A DNA stretch of 64,000 bases from Sporosarcina luteola (GCF_023715535.1 NZ_JAMBOI010000005.1:1-64000), one strand, 5' to 3'; shown: positions 44,495-55,711, numbered from the stretch's first letter. Program-made: numbers and translations. Notes: generated by a model not told the origin, from the sequence alone.

Positions 44495-45256
44495 ATGATA
44501 GTAAAAGAAGAAAAGTGGAGCAATATACCATTATTACATATTGTGGATGAACGACACGAAAATAGCAATATACCAACAGTTATCTTCTTGCACGGCTTCA
44601 CAAGTGCCAAAGAGCATAATTTGCATTACGCATATAATATTGCAAAGAATGGATTTCGCGTCCTGTTGCCCGATGCCCATCTGCATGGCTCGCGGGATGA
44701 AGGGTTGGATGAAGTCCAGTTGAGTCTGCGTTTTTGGGAGATCGTCCTGACGTCGATTGAGGAAATGGATGTCCTTCATAAGGAGTTGCAAGATAGAGGC
44801 GTCTCCAAAATCGGCATGGGTGGGACTTCGATGGGCGGCATTACGACGCTCGGCTGCTTGACCGCTTATCCGTGGATCGATGTCGCGGCAGTCATGATGG
44901 GTGCACCAGGATATGTCGAACTTGCGAAAGCGCAGATGTCCCAGTTTGAACGGCGCGGCTTCAAATTGCCGATCACAGATGAAGAACGGAAATCTTTGCT
45001 TGATACACTCGCCATTTTTGATTTGACGAAACAAAGGAAAAAGCTCAATAATCGTCCCGTCTTCTTCTGGCACGGTAAAAATGATGCGACTGTCCCGTTT
45101 GAACCGACATTCAATTTCTATAACGCAGCGAAGAAGGATTATGCGGTTGCTTCCGAGCAATTCGAGTTCATGACGGACCCGACGGCTGGACACGCCGTTT
45201 CAAGAACTGGCATGCTGCGTGCCGCTGATTGGTTCGCATCTTATTTGAATGAATAG
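44495..45256 (+). CDS. Alpha/beta hydrolase, YitV-like esterase
   Basis: Hydrolase of about 253 residues. The oxyanion segment is FLHGFTSAKEHN, the nucleophile Ser lies in GGTSMGG, the acid in WHGKNDATVPF and the His in TAGHAVS, so the triad is complete. Length and pattern match B. subtilis YitV, an uncharacterised esterase. ATG 44495 follows agaaggtgt; the codons upstream of it lie in the divergent promoter region. Confidence 0.86.
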   Translation: MIVKEEKWSNIPLLHIVDERHENSNIPTVIFLHGFTSAKEHNLHYAYNIAKNGFRVLLPDAHLHGSRDEGLDEVQLSLRFWEIVLTSIEEMDVLHKELQDRGVSKIGMGGTSMGGITTLGCLTAYPWIDVAAVMMGAPGYVELAKAQMSQFERRGFKLPITDEERKSLLDTLAIFDLTKQRKKLNNRPVFFWHGKNDATVPFEPTFNFYNAAKKDYAVASEQFEFMTDPTAGHAVSRTGMLRAADWFASYLNE

Positions 45257-45306
45257 GGTATCCTTGCTATGATGGAGGGAGAACAGATTCGGAAAGGGGA
45301 ATTTCA

Positions 45307-45615
45307 ATGAATGATGATATGAAGGGCAGCTTGATGGGTGCTCTGGAAAACGTGATCGATCCCGAGCTCGGAATTGATATCGTCAATTTGGGGCTTGTTT
45401 ATGATGCGGAGCTTGATGAAGAAGGCACTGCCAAAGTGACAATGACATTGACTTCAATGGGTTGTCCGATGGGGCCGCAAATCGTTTCCAACATTAAACA
45501 GGAACTGATGGAATTGCCTGAAGTGAAGGACGCGGACGTCAATATTATTTGGAACCCGCCATGGTCAAGGGATAAGATGTCACGCTATGCGAAAATGGCG
45601 CTCGGCGTACGATAA
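45307..45615 (+). CDS. MIP18-family (DUF59) iron-sulphur assembly protein, YitW-like
   Basis: Protein of 102 residues with the MIP18/SufT fold. The conserved VIDPELGIDIVNLGLVYD opening and the reactive-Cys motif TSMGCPMGPQI are present. Such proteins help mature iron-sulphur proteins in the cytoplasm. It follows the YitV-like esterase by 50 nt with aaaggggaa before the ATG, the same order as in B. subtilis. Confidence 0.88.
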   Translation: MNDDMKGSLMGALENVIDPELGIDIVNLGLVYDAELDEEGTAKVTMTLTSMGCPMGPQIVSNIKQELMELPEVKDADVNIIWNPPWSRDKMSRYAKMALGVR

Positions 45616-45635
45616 TAATACGTTGCTTGAACAAG

Positions 45636-45673
45636 AAAAAGGTTGTTTGACTTATGTCAGGCAGCCTTTTTTT
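45636..45673 (+). terminator. Terminator after yitW-like gene
   Basis: Stem aaaaaggttgtttgac with gtcaggcagcctttt, loop ttat, then Ts. Confidence 0.85.
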
Positions 45674-45721
45674 GTTGTGTTTATTCCCATCGGTACAGGG
45701 AAAATTAAGCATGCGGAATGC

Positions 45722-45780
45722 TTTACTTGTTGGAATAAAAAGCATATAATTTAATTAATCAAAGATAGTCAAAGTCAAAC
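45722..45780 (+). promoter_or_regulatory. Promoter and CtsR-type operator of clpB
   Basis: TTTACT (45722-45727), 17 nt, TATAAT (45745-45750) forms a sigma-A promoter. At the expected start of transcription lies AATCAAA-GAT-AGTCAAA (45757-45773), which fits the CtsR heptad pattern RGTCAAA-NAN-RGTCAAA with one mismatch. A third copy, GTCAAAC, follows directly at 45774-45780. CtsR represses clp genes at normal temperature. Confidence 0.82.
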
Positions 45781-45797
45781 TTATGAGGTGAATGCAT

Positions 45798-47939
45798 ATG
45801 AGAATGGATGGCGTACAAGAAGACCAACGTACACCACTTGAACAATTTGGCCGAAATCTCGTTGAAGATGTGAAGAACGGCAAAATGGACCCGGTAATTG
45901 GGCGGGATGAAGAAATCCGGAATGTCATTCGAATTTTATCGAGAAAAACGAAAAACAATCCTGTACTTATCGGGGAACCTGGAGTCGGGAAGACGGCGAT
46001 TGTTGAAGGGCTTGCCCAACGGATCGTCAAAGGCGACGTGCCGGAAGGTTTGAAGGATAAGCAGATTTACGAACTCGATATGAGCTCGCTCATCGCCGGC
46101 GCGAAATACCGCGGGGAATTCGAAGAACGGTTGAAAGGCGTATTGAAACAAGTGAAGGAAAGTGATGGGGAGATCATCCTTTTCATCGACGAAATCCATA
46201 CGATTGTGGGCGCGGGGAAGACGGAAGGCGCGATGGATGCGGGCAATATGTTGAAGCCTATGCTTGCGCGTGGAGAGCTGTATTGCATCGGGGCGACAAC
46301 GCTTGACGAATATAGAATGTATATCGAGAAGGACCCTGCATTGGAACGCCGCTTCCAGCAAGTGCTCGTCCGTGAACCTTCCGTGGAAGATACGATTTCC
46401 ATCCTGCGCGGCTTGAAAGAACGTTTTGAGCTACATCATGGAGTTCGCATCCATGACCGCGCATTGGTTGCTGCCGCCACATTATCGGACCGCTATTTGA
46501 CTGAACGGTTCATGCCGGACAAGGCAATCGATCTAATGGATGAAGCGAGTGCAATGATCCGTACGGAAATCGACTCAATGCCTCAAGAACTCGACTCGGT
46601 CACACGCCGGATCATGCAGCTTGAAATCGAGGAGCAGGCATTGAGGAAAGAGACGGACGCGATCAGCCAGACGCGTCTTGAAGCGCTCCGTGCCGAGTTG
46701 CAGGAGCTGAAAGATTCTTCCGCTGGCATGCGGGAACAGTGGAACAAAGAGAAAGAAGCGCTGCGCGGCATCCAGGAAAAGCGGGAAAAGCTTGACCGGT
46801 ACCGCCGTGAGTTGGAGGACGCACAGAACCGTTTTGATTTGAATAAAGCGGCTGAACTCCAATATGGCAAGATTCCTGAGCTTGAGAAACAGCTTCATGA
46901 ATTGGAAGCGTTACTTGTCACTAACTCCGATAGCCGATTGCTTCGGGAGGAAGTGACGGAGGATGAAATCGCGATAATCGTCGCTCGCTGGACGGGCATC
47001 CCTGTTACGAAGCTCGTCGAAGGGGAGCGGGAGAAATTGCTCCGTCTTCGTGAGACGCTGGAAGAAAGGGTAATCGGTCAGGATGATGCCGTCCAGCTCG
47101 TTACGGAAGCGGTGTGGCGCGCACGTGCGGGTATTAAGGATCCTGACAAGCCGATCGGATCATTCCTGTTCCTCGGTCCGACCGGGGTAGGGAAGACGGA
47201 GCTTGCGAAAACGCTCGCTGCAACGTTATTTGATTCGGAGGACCATTTCATCAGGATCGACATGTCCGAATATATGGAGAAGCATAGCGTGTCCCGGCTC
47301 GTCGGGGCGCCTCCAGGCTATATCGGCTACGAAGAGGGTGGACAGCTGACGGAAGCGGTGCGCCGCAATCCGTACTCAGTCGTTCTTCTGGATGAAATCG
47401 AGAAGGCGCATCCTGATGTCGCAAATATATTGCTTCAAATTTTGGACGACGGCCGCATAACGGATAGCCAGGGACGACTCGTCAACTTCACGAACACGGT
47501 CGTCATCATGACGTCCAATATCGGATCCGCATACTTGCTGCAAGGCCAGTTCGATTCTGATGAGCATGCCGCCGAGGATTTGGTCATGGCGGAACTGCGC
47601 GGCCATTTCAAACCGGAGCTGCTGAACCGGATGGACGACATTATCATCTTCCATTCATTGTCAGGCGACTCGTTCCGTTTGATTGCCAAGAAGTTGCTTG
47701 AGAACCTAGTGAAGAGGCTGGATGAACAGGAAGTCGAGTTGGAATACAGTGACGACGTTGTTGACTGGATTGTCCGGGGAGGTACGGACGCAGAGTTTGG
47801 CGCGAGACCGTTGAAACGTTTCATCCAACGCCACGTCGAAACAGCTGTCGCGAAGGAAATCATCAAAGGCGAATTGAGAGATGATGAGAAGTTGGTGCTG
47901 CGTATGGAAGATGGAAAGTTGCAGATTGATAAGAATTAA
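45798..47939 (+). CDS. clpB: N-domain-less ClpB disaggregase
   Basis: AAA+ protein of about 713 residues. It has Walker A1 GEPGVGKT at 59-66, Walker B1 ILFIDE, a ClpB-type middle coiled-coil domain of about 120 residues (roughly 268-388, ending [15 protein letters not shown]), Walker A2 GPTGVGKT at 460-467, and a ClpB-type C-terminus. The long M domain excludes ClpC and ClpE. The usual N-terminal substrate domain of about 145 residues is absent; the protein starts just before the first AAA module. Upstream lie a terminator, a promoter and a CtsR-type site, so nothing was cut off. ATG 45798 follows gaggtg by 7 nt. Confidence 0.88.
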   Translation: MRMDGVQEDQRTPLEQFGRNLVEDVKNGKMDPVIGRDEEIRNVIRILSRKTKNNPVLIGEPGVGKTAIVEGLAQRIVKGDVPEGLKDKQIYELDMSSLIAGAKYRGEFEERLKGVLKQVKESDGEIILFIDEIHTIVGAGKTEGAMDAGNMLKPMLARGELYCIGATTLDEYRMYIEKDPALERRFQQVLVREPSVEDTISILRGLKERFELHHGVRIHDRALVAAATLSDRYLTERFMPDKAIDLMDEASAMIRTEIDSMPQELDSVTRRIMQLEIEEQALRKETDAISQTRLEALRAELQELKDSSAGMREQWNKEKEALRGIQEKREKLDRYRRELEDAQNRFDLNKAAELQYGKIPELEKQLHELEALLVTNSDSRLLREEVTEDEIAIIVARWTGIPVTKLVEGEREKLLRLRETLEERVIGQDDAVQLVTEAVWRARAGIKDPDKPIGSFLFLGPTGVGKTELAKTLAATLFDSEDHFIRIDMSEYMEKHSVSRLVGAPPGYIGYEEGGQLTEAVRRNPYSVVLLDEIEKAHPDVANILLQILDDGRITDSQGRLVNFTNTVVIMTSNIGSAYLLQGQFDSDEHAAEDLVMAELRGHFKPELLNRMDDIIIFHSLSGDSFRLIAKKLLENLVKRLDEQEVELEYSDDVVDWIVRGGTDAEFGARPLKRFIQRHVETAVAKEIIKGELRDDEKLVLRMEDGKLQIDKN

Positions 47940-47942
47940 TAT

Positions 47943-47987
47943 AAGCCTTGGATGCCGATTCGGATTCGGTGTCCAAGGCTTTTTTTT
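47943..47987 (+). terminator. Terminator after clpB
   Basis: Perfect 10-bp stem aagccttgga/tccaaggctt followed by a T-run. Confidence 0.9.
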
Positions 47988-47992
47988 GAATC

Positions 47993-48150
47993 GCGCCAGA
48001 GAGCGGGTTCTCGCGCTCAATAAACGTCTCTCGCGCTCAAAGAAGCAGCTTCCGCGCTCAAAGAAACGTCTCTCGCGCTCAAAGATGCAGCTTCTGCGCT
48101 CAAAGACGTAGCTCCCGCGCTCAAAGAAGTATCTTCCGCGCTCAAAGCCA
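47993..48150. repeat. Phased tandem array, family A (GCGCTCAAAGA core)
   Basis: Eight units begin at 47993, 48013, 48033, 48054, 48075, 48096, 48117 and 48138, a period of 20-21 nt. The first is degenerate (GCGCCAGAGA). The intervening bases alternate between AACGTCTC and GCAGCTTC types, giving a double-unit repeat. The array fills the space between the clpB terminator and the terminator of the convergent yjzD. Confidence 0.9.
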
Positions 48151-48155
48151 TGCAA

Positions 48156-48199
48156 ATAAAAAAACCATCCACACTGAAGTGAACGGCTTTACGGATGGT
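48156..48199 (-). terminator. Terminator after yjzD
   Basis: On the minus strand, accatcc pairs with ggatggt around a 22-nt loop and a T-run follows. It directly follows the yjzD stop. Confidence 0.75.
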
Positions 48200-48381
48200 C
48201 AATAATCTGCGACTTCCCCGTCAGGAGTGATTGCAGTGATGCAAAGGATGATGACTGCCAAGACGATCGAAGCGACAAGTCCCGCTCTGAAGTCGAAAGC
48301 CATACCGGCGATTGAACCTGCTACATAGTTAACCATCGTTACAAGTAGAAAAGACCAAACAAATGCCATGATGTATTTCAT
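48199..48381 (-). CDS. yjzD: YjzD-like small membrane protein (DUF2929)
   Basis: Protein of 60 residues with two membrane helices. The pattern YIMAFVWSFLLVTMVNYVAG followed by FDFRAG resembles the DUF2929 protein YjzD, which lies next to fabHA in B. subtilis as here. ATG 48381 follows gaggtg; an in-frame GTG at 48390 is part of that ribosome site. Function is unknown. Confidence 0.75.
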   Translation of the reverse strand: MKYIMAFVWSFLLVTMVNYVAGSIAGMAFDFRAGLVASIVLAVIILCITAITPDGEVADY

Positions 48382-48491
48382 CGAATTCACCTCATCGTAA
48401 CTATTTCCTCGTAATCATACCATAGCACGTCCCATCTATAAACAAAATTATGCCTTATCGATATATTCTTTGGCGAAATCGTGTCGACATA

Positions 48492-48536
48492 TTGAAAAAC
48501 AGTCTGTAATCTTCTATAATTAACACCAGGTACTAA
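48492..48536 (+). promoter_or_regulatory. fabHF promoter with FapR-type operator
   Basis: TTGAAA (48492-48497), a 17-nt spacer and TATAAT (48515-48520) form a strong sigma-A promoter. The 17-bp inverted repeat TTAACACCAGGTACTAA (48520-48536) overlaps the transcription start and resembles FapR boxes (TTAG-ACC-x-GGT-CTAA). FapR is released by malonyl-CoA, so fabH-fabF would follow precursor supply. Confidence 0.85.
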
Positions 48537-48566
48537 TAATAGATGATAAGGAACGGGGTATGTAAG

Positions 48567-49499
48567 ATGAATGCAGGATTGATCGGCATAGGGAAATTTG
48601 TTCCTTCGCAAGTTGTCACAAACCATGATCTTGAACAGCGCATCGATACGACGGACGAATGGATCCGTACGCGCACCGGCATTGAAGAAAGGCGCATCGC
48701 CGATGATAATACCAATACGTCCGATATGGCGTATGAAGCGGCGGTAAGTGCTATTGAAAATTCGGGCCTCCACCCGGAAGACATCGGAATGATCATCGTT
48801 GCTACGGTGACGCCGGATCGTCCTTTCCCATCCGTTGCGACTATGATCCAAGAGCGATTAGGCGCGAAAAATGCAGCCGCGATGGATGTGTCAGCGGCAT
48901 GTGCAGGATTCATGTACGGGGTTGTAACGGCTAAGCATTTCGTTGAGGCAGGAACGTATGAACATGTACTCGTCGTCGGGGTAGAGAAGTTGTCAAAAAT
49001 CACGGATTGGGAAGACCGCAACACGGCAGTCCTTTTCGGGGACGGTGCCGGTGCGGCGGTAGTCGGTAAAGTGAGCGAAGGCCGGGGAATCCTATCCTTT
49101 GAATTAGGAGCCGATGGTACCGGAGGCAAACACCTATACCAAGATAAGTACCTCCATATGAACGGACGTGAAGTGTTCAAGTTTGCAGTTCGTCAAATGG
49201 GCGAATCAGCCGTAAGTGTTACGGAAAAGGCGGGTTTGACGACGAATGATGTCGATTATTTGATTCCACACCAAGCGAATATCCGTATTATGGAGGCATC
49301 GCGCGAACGGCTCGGTTTGCCGATTGAGAAAATGTCCAAGTCTGTCCATAAATATGGAAACACTTCGGCGGCATCCATTCCGATTTCATTATACGACGAC
49401 CTGCAGGAAGGCCGCGTGAAAGATGATGATATCATTGTTCTAGTCGGATTCGGCGGAGGTCTAACATGGGGTGCGCTCTGCATTAAATGGGGAAAATAA
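48567..49499 (+). CDS. fabH: 3-oxoacyl-ACP synthase III (FabH)
   Basis: FabH of about 310 residues starts fatty-acid synthesis by condensing an acyl-CoA with malonyl-ACP. The triad is complete: Cys112 in DVSAACAGF, His235 in PHQANIR and Asn265 in [12 protein letters not shown] 48567 gives [14 protein letters not shown], the family N-terminus; an upstream ATG at 48543 adds residues without homology. It ends in KWGK, which helps define the end of the related domain in the 5.1-7.0 kb fusion. It is followed by fabF. Confidence 0.95.
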   Translation: MNAGLIGIGKFVPSQVVTNHDLEQRIDTTDEWIRTRTGIEERRIADDNTNTSDMAYEAAVSAIENSGLHPEDIGMIIVATVTPDRPFPSVATMIQERLGAKNAAAMDVSAACAGFMYGVVTAKHFVEAGTYEHVLVVGVEKLSKITDWEDRNTAVLFGDGAGAAVVGKVSEGRGILSFELGADGTGGKHLYQDKYLHMNGREVFKFAVRQMGESAVSVTEKAGLTTNDVDYLIPHQANIRIMEASRERLGLPIEKMSKSVHKYGNTSAASIPISLYDDLQEGRVKDDDIIVLVGFGGGLTWGALCIKWGK

Positions 49500-49596
49500 C
49501 TTCAGATTACTATATAATAAAGTAAATTAGAGATACACTCTTGAACGAAGCAGTATTAGTAATTAAATTTGTAAAAATGAAGGGGAGTTTTCAATA

Positions 49597-50832
49597 ATGG
49601 AAAGACGTCGTGTAGTCATTACAGGAGTTGGAGCAGTTTCTCCAGTAGGAAATTCCGCAGAAGAATCTTGGGAAGCGGTATTGAACGGAAAGTCCGGAAT
49701 CGGCCCGCTCACAAGACTGGACAGTGAACAATTCCCGGTAAAAGTTGCTGCGGAAGTGAAAGATTTCGACATCGAAGAATACATCCCGCGGAAAGATGCG
49801 CGGAAGATGGACCGCTTCACGCACTATGCGCTCGCAGCATCCATCATGGCAATGAAAGATGCGAATCTTGAATTGGATGAAGAGACGGGATTGCGTACAG
49901 GTGTTTGGATCGGTTCAGGCATCGGTGGCATGGAAACACATGAGCAGCAGTTCAAGACGTTCCAAGAAAAAGGATACCGCCGGGTCAGCCCGTTCTTCGT
50001 TCCAATGATGATTCCTGACATGGCTTCAGGCCAAGTGTCAATCCATCTGGGCGCGAAAGGCATCAACTCATGTACAGTGACTGCTTGTGCATCGGGTACG
50101 AATTCAATCGGTGACGCATTCGAAGTCATTAAACGCGGAGATGCAGACGTCATGATCACGGGTGGTGCAGAAGCTCCGATCACGACGATGGCAGTAGCAG
50201 GCTTCTGTGCAAATACAGCATTGTCACTGAATCCGGATCCGGCAACAGCTTCACGTCCATTTGATAAGGAAAGGGATGGCTTTGTCATCGGTGAAGGCGC
50301 GGGTATCCTCATTCTAGAGGAATACGAGCATGCAGTGAAACGCGGCGCCAAAATCTATGCGGAAATCGTCGGGTACGGTTCAACAGGAGACGCCCACCAT
50401 ATCACCGCTCCAGCTCCTGAAGGTGAAGGCGGAGCACGCGCAATGCGTCAAGCAATCGATGAAGCGGAAATTAGCCCGGACAAAATCGATTACATCAATG
50501 CACACGGAACGAGCACGCCGTATAACGACCTGTTCGAAACGCTTGCAGCGAAAACGGTCTTCGGAGAACATGCATATAAGCTAGCAATGAGTTCGACGAA
50601 ATCGATGACGGGACATCTGCTCGGCGCTGCCGGAGGATTGGAAGCAATCTTCACGGTGAAGGCATTGCAGGAAGGGATTCTTCCACCTACAATGAATTAC
50701 GTGAATGAAGACCCTGAATGCGATCTCGACTATGTCGTCAATAAAGCTAGGAAAGCGGACATCCAGTATGCGATGAGCAACTCCCTCGGCTTCGGGGGAC
50801 ACAACGCTTCACTCGTATTCAAGAAAATATGA
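49597..50832 (+). CDS. fabF: 3-oxoacyl-ACP synthase II (FabF)
   Basis: Elongating condensing enzyme of 411 residues. The catalytic Cys lies in [12 protein letters not shown] and the two His residues in [11 protein letters not shown] and [11 protein letters not shown]. It extends acyl-ACP chains with malonyl-ACP and takes part in temperature-dependent control of unsaturated or branched species. It shares the FapR-type promoter of fabH and follows it by about 100 nt, with a gaagggga ribosome site. Confidence 0.96.
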   Translation: MERRRVVITGVGAVSPVGNSAEESWEAVLNGKSGIGPLTRLDSEQFPVKVAAEVKDFDIEEYIPRKDARKMDRFTHYALAASIMAMKDANLELDEETGLRTGVWIGSGIGGMETHEQQFKTFQEKGYRRVSPFFVPMMIPDMASGQVSIHLGAKGINSCTVTACASGTNSIGDAFEVIKRGDADVMITGGAEAPITTMAVAGFCANTALSLNPDPATASRPFDKERDGFVIGEGAGILILEEYEHAVKRGAKIYAEIVGYGSTGDAHHITAPAPEGEGGARAMRQAIDEAEISPDKIDYINAHGTSTPYNDLFETLAAKTVFGEHAYKLAMSSTKSMTGHLLGAAGGLEAIFTVKALQEGILPPTMNYVNEDPECDLDYVVNKARKADIQYAMSNSLGFGGHNASLVFKKI

Positions 50833-50844
50833 TCGTATAGATAA

Positions 50845-50883
50845 AAAGCTCCCCATTTAGGATTCTTCTAAATGGGGAGCTTT
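50845..50883 (+). terminator. Terminator after fabF
   Basis: Perfect 16-bp stem aaagctccccatttag/ctaaatggggagcttt with a 7-nt loop. Confidence 0.9.
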
Positions 50884-50923
50884 CATTCATACAATGGAAG
50901 AAAAGCAAAAGGGCGATGTATAG

Positions 50924-52376
<1,453 letters not shown>

Positions 52377-52405
52377 AGTATAATACGGCTTGAAGAATAA
52401 AGCAA
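52377..52405 (-). promoter_or_regulatory. trpS promoter
   Basis: On the minus strand TTGCTT (52405-52400), 17 nt, TATACT (52382-52377), placed just upstream of the T-box leader. Confidence 0.75.
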
Positions 52406-52569
52406 ATAAAAAATCTAATCGGTTCTTTACTATATGCGATCGCTAGCTTTCTATGGATGATTCGACAAAGAAACAGGTTTTTCGATAGGAAATCAAGGGA
52501 ATAGATGACTTTGCCTATTCATATATTTTTTGCTTTGATAGAATGAGTGAAAGAGAGAGGATGTGTCAG

Positions 52570-53775
52570 ATGAAAAAAATGAAATGGGGTTGCTCGTTAA
52601 TGCTTGCGAGTGCATTGGCTATGCCACTGGCGGTCCAAGCGGGTGAGACAAAGTCCGCTATTGAATTTGCTGAACGTACATATGGTTTTGAAGAGATAGA
52701 CGAGGGGATCGTTGCCAGCTCGAAATTATATACGTATGATTCGGGACTCGTATTTGACTATCCTGACGCAGTGCGGGGTGTTTACGTGACGGGGCATTCG
52801 GCGGGGGGATCCGCGTTCGAGAGATTACTGAAGTTGATTGATTCGACGGACTTGAATGCGATGGTCATCGACATTAAAGACGACTTCGGTTATTTAACAT
52901 ATAAGCCGCAAGAGGGTTCGCCGTTATTCAAAATGGGCATTGGGCAACCATACATAAAAGATCCGAGGAAGATGTTAGAGACGCTTGAGGAGCGGAAGGT
53001 CTATCCAATCGCAAGAATTGTCGTGTTCAAAGATAGCGTTCTCGCGGAGCAACGCCCCGAATTGTCATTCATGGATGGCGATAAAGTGTGGAAGAACGGC
53101 AGGGGCGAGTTCTTCGTCAATCCGTTTATGAAGGAAGTATGGGATCATAACGTCGACATCGCGATTGAGGCGGCGAAGATGGGATTCAAGGAAATCCAGT
53201 TCGATTATGTCCGATTTCCGGAAGGATTCGAAAAACGGCATGAAACGTTGAAATACTCGATGGATGACTATAAAGAGTCAGACCTAGATCCGGTTCAGCG
53301 CAGAGTCGAAGCGGTGACGGATTTCGTGGCATATGCACGAGAGCAGTTGAAACCTTATGACGTGGACGTTTCGGTTGATATTTTCGGCTACGCGGCTACA
53401 TTGCCCGAAGCGCCTGGCATTGGGCAGAACTTCTCCAAGATTTCCGAGAATGTAGATGTCATTTCCTCGATGATTTATCCGAGCCATTGGACATCTTATT
53501 TTGGTATTGCGAAGCCTGATCTTGAACCTTACCGCCTTGTAGCGGAATATGCGAAGGTGGAGAATGCCAAGCTGGGTGCGCTTGATAATCCGCCAGTTTC
53601 CCGTCCTTGGCTGCAGGATTTCAGTGCACCGTGGCTTGGGAGTGGGAATTATCTTCGCTATGGGAAAGAAGAGGTCGAAGCGCAAATCAAAGCATTGAAA
53701 GAAAATGGCATTGATGAGTTCCTTTTATGGAATGCGAGGAATAAATATACAGAGGGCGTAGACTACACGCCCTAA
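52570..53775 (+). CDS. Exported putative glycoside hydrolase (DUF4015)
   Basis: Protein of about 401 residues with a signal peptide (cut near VQAGE, around residue 24) and a TIM-barrel domain of the DUF4015/GHL10-like type. Typical stretches are RGVYVTGHSAGG, VIDIKDDFGYLTY, IQFDYVRFPEG and ISSMIYPSHW. The Asp and Glu residues at the strand ends suggest a sugar-active enzyme, but no substrate is known for the family. ATG 52570 lies 9 nt after agagagagg; ATG 52543 and 52561 are less well placed. It is transcribed away from trpS. Confidence 0.82.
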   Translation: MKKMKWGCSLMLASALAMPLAVQAGETKSAIEFAERTYGFEEIDEGIVASSKLYTYDSGLVFDYPDAVRGVYVTGHSAGGSAFERLLKLIDSTDLNAMVIDIKDDFGYLTYKPQEGSPLFKMGIGQPYIKDPRKMLETLEERKVYPIARIVVFKDSVLAEQRPELSFMDGDKVWKNGRGEFFVNPFMKEVWDHNVDIAIEAAKMGFKEIQFDYVRFPEGFEKRHETLKYSMDDYKESDLDPVQRRVEAVTDFVAYAREQLKPYDVDVSVDIFGYAATLPEAPGIGQNFSKISENVDVISSMIYPSHWTSYFGIAKPDLEPYRLVAEYAKVENAKLGALDNPPVSRPWLQDFSAPWLGSGNYLRYGKEEVEAQIKALKENGIDEFLLWNARNKYTEGVDYTP

Positions 53776-53781
53776 TCTTCT

Positions 53782-53819
53782 TCCGGGAGCCTGAGGTAAA
53801 AGGTTTCCGGAGTTTTTTT
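53782..53819 (+). terminator. Terminator after the DUF4015 gene
   Basis: Stem tccgggagcc with ggtttccgga (G-U pairs), loop tgaggtaaaa, then seven Ts. Confidence 0.85.
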
Positions 53820-54039
53820 GATGTATATTGAAACTTTTCAGGCTTCTATGCCGTACTACTAGTTGTGGAGTGATATTTTTCATTCGAAGAATTCTAAATG
53901 AGAAAAGAATAATTTCAGTCATTGATGTTTAAACTTTTCTTCCACCGGGTATAACAGTAAAGAAGTGTTAAAGTACATAGTCGAAGGAGCTGTAAACCCT
54001 ATAATATTGCGGAATTGTGACAACTAAACCATCTGTTCC

Positions 54040-54087
54040 ACTTTTTTGTGAAAAAGTGTATTCATTGAGAATGAATATGTGTATAAT
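54040..54087 (+). promoter_or_regulatory. spx upstream region: palindromes and TATAAT
   Basis: TATAAT at 54082-54087 is a likely -10 about 90 nt before spx; the matching -35 is weak. The palindrome ATTCATT-GAG-AATGAAT (54060-54076) covers the -35/spacer region, and a second inverted repeat acttttt/aaaaagt lies at 54041-54057. In B. subtilis spx is controlled by PerR and YodB, but neither site matches PerR well. Nothing else is seen in the 350 nt between the DUF4015 terminator and spx. Confidence 0.5.
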
Positions 54088-54174
54088 AGGAGTTAAGCTT
54101 ATTACTTTAAAATAATTCTAATTTAATTTTTCTAAATATAAGATAGTTAGCCGACTGAAAGGAAGTGTCAGCGA

Positions 54175-54573
54175 ATGGGAGTTACATTATTTACCTCACC
54201 AAGTTGCACATCATGTAGAAAAGCAAAGGCATGGTTGGAAGAGCACGAAATTCCGTACTCTGAACGTAATATTTTCTCTGAACCGTTGAATATCGACGAA
54301 ATCAAACAAATTTTGCGGATGACAGAAGATGGAACAGATGAAATCATCTCGACGCGCTCCAAGATTTTCCAAAAATTGAATGTAGACGTGGAAAGCCTTC
54401 CACTGCAACGCTTATATGAATTGATTCAAGAACATCCGGGCCTATTAAGAAGACCAATCATCCTAGATGAAAAAAGGCTTCAGGTAGGGTATAATGAAGA
54501 TGAAATTAGACGCTTCCTACCTCGGAAAGTAAGGGCCTATCAGCTTCTTGAAGCGCGGCGTATGGTAAACTAA
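54175..54573 (+). CDS. spx: Transcriptional regulator Spx
   Basis: Protein of 132 residues of the ArsC/Spx family. The redox switch CTSC (Cys11, Cys14) is intact in [19 protein letters not shown], and the RPI element is [20 protein letters not shown]. Spx binds the RNA polymerase alpha C-terminal domain and turns on the disulphide-stress response. It is degraded by ClpXP with the help of SpxH, encoded 5 kb downstream. A gaaaggaagtg ribosome site precedes the ATG. Confidence 0.95.
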   Translation: MGVTLFTSPSCTSCRKAKAWLEEHEIPYSERNIFSEPLNIDEIKQILRMTEDGTDEIISTRSKIFQKLNVDVESLPLQRLYELIQEHPGLLRRPIILDEKRLQVGYNEDEIRRFLPRKVRAYQLLEARRMVN

Positions 54574-54588
54574 TAGTAGACATAATAT

Positions 54589-54636
54589 AGCTGATAGGGA
54601 GTTGACAGGCATCCTGCCAATCCTATCAGCTTTTTA
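54589..54636 (+). terminator. Terminator after spx
   Basis: Perfect 10-bp stem agctgatagg/cctatcagct with a 23-nt loop that can form an inner ggca/tgcc helix, then Ts. The 225 nt from here to mecA show no clear promoter. Confidence 0.88.
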
Positions 54637-54861
54637 ATTTCCCCTTGCTTATCATGCTGATATTCTCTACAATGCTAGTAACATAATTCAGCAAAATTCA
54701 ACTGAATTATGACGAGACGTAATTGATTATTATCGGTCCACCTGAGGATAACCCTTTCAAAACCTTCGGGGTGGTCATATGATAAGTATAAGCATTGCAG
54801 GTTTATTGCAAAAATAACGAAATAGGCATAAGCCTGTTCGTAAGGAAGGGAGAGAAAAGGG

Positions 54862-55515
54862 ATGGAAATAGAGCGAATCAATGATAATACCGTAAAGTTC
54901 TACTTATCGTATATCGACATTGAGGAACGAGGCTTTACACGGGAAGAAGTTTGGTACAATCGCGACAAAAGCGAGGAGCTCTTCTGGGAGATGATGGACG
55001 AAATCAACGATGAGACCGAATTCGAAGTGGAAGGTCCATTATGGATACAAGTCCATGCGATGAATAACGGAATTGAAGTAACCGTGACGCGGGCGCAGAT
55101 AACGGACAGCGACGAATCGGATGCCCAGCTAAGCATGGATGATGCCCGAAAGACGTTCGAACCGGATCCCAGCATATTTGCCGATTCCGAACAGCTTATG
55201 AATGAATTGAACGATGATCCTGTTGTATGGACGTCCGATATGTTCGTCTTTGAAGAGTTCGAAAACCTCATTCCGCTGTCAAATATCATTCCCCCATACG
55301 CAGTTGAATCATCTCTCTATTCGTTTGAAAATAAATTCTATCTATACGTAATTTATGATGAATCGAAAATGGATGATGACGATAAATCCGATTTCTGCAG
55401 CCTCATTTCAGAATACGGCTCCTTATCCCAAGTGACGATCCACCGCCTAGAAGAGTACGGCAAAGTCATTATGGAATCTGACGTATTGGATACTGTGAAA
55501 AAATACTTCGGCTAA
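54862..55515 (+). CDS. mecA: Adaptor protein MecA
   Basis: MecA of 217 residues delivers substrates such as ComK to ClpCP. The N-terminal substrate domain starts MEIERINDNTVKFYLSYIDI, followed by an acidic linker and the ClpC-binding C-terminal domain from about residue 115. An aaggaagggagag ribosome site precedes the ATG. The place after spx matches B. subtilis. Confidence 0.95.
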   Translation: MEIERINDNTVKFYLSYIDIEERGFTREEVWYNRDKSEELFWEMMDEINDETEFEVEGPLWIQVHAMNNGIEVTVTRAQITDSDESDAQLSMDDARKTFEPDPSIFADSEQLMNELNDDPVVWTSDMFVFEEFENLIPLSNIIPPYAVESSLYSFENKFYLYVIYDESKMDDDDKSDFCSLISEYGSLSQVTIHRLEEYGKVIMESDVLDTVKKYFG

Positions 55516-55528
55516 TATTAACATACAC

Positions 55529-55565
55529 ACTGTTCCCTGAATGATATTGGGGAACAGTTTTTTTA
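55529..55565 (+). terminator. Terminator after mecA
   Basis: Stem actgttccc with ggggaacagt, then a T-run. Confidence 0.88.
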
Positions 55566-55576
55566 TTATCAATCAA

Positions 55577-55711
55577 TCACGCATAAAATCGAAAACTCAC
55601 GCATAAAACCCTCTAAAAACGCATAACTCGTCAGAAAACCTCATAAATTAATTTATTCACGCATAAAACCCTATAATCACGCATAAACCGTGCAAAGTAC
55701 TCAAAAACCGC
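55577..55711. repeat. Phased tandem array, family C inverted (TCACGCATAAA core)
   Basis: GCATAA or a variant begins at 55581, 55601, 55621, 55641, 55661, 55681 and 55701, an exact 20-nt period. The core TCACGCATAAA is the reverse complement of the family C core TTTATGCGTGA near 30.8 kb, so the same element is in the opposite orientation. It starts 12 nt after the mecA terminator. Confidence 0.9.

Noticed and set aside
45798..47939. ClpE or ClpC
   Set aside because: No N-terminal zinc finger or short UVR-type linker is present. The long middle coiled coil with [15 protein letters not shown] is ClpB-specific.
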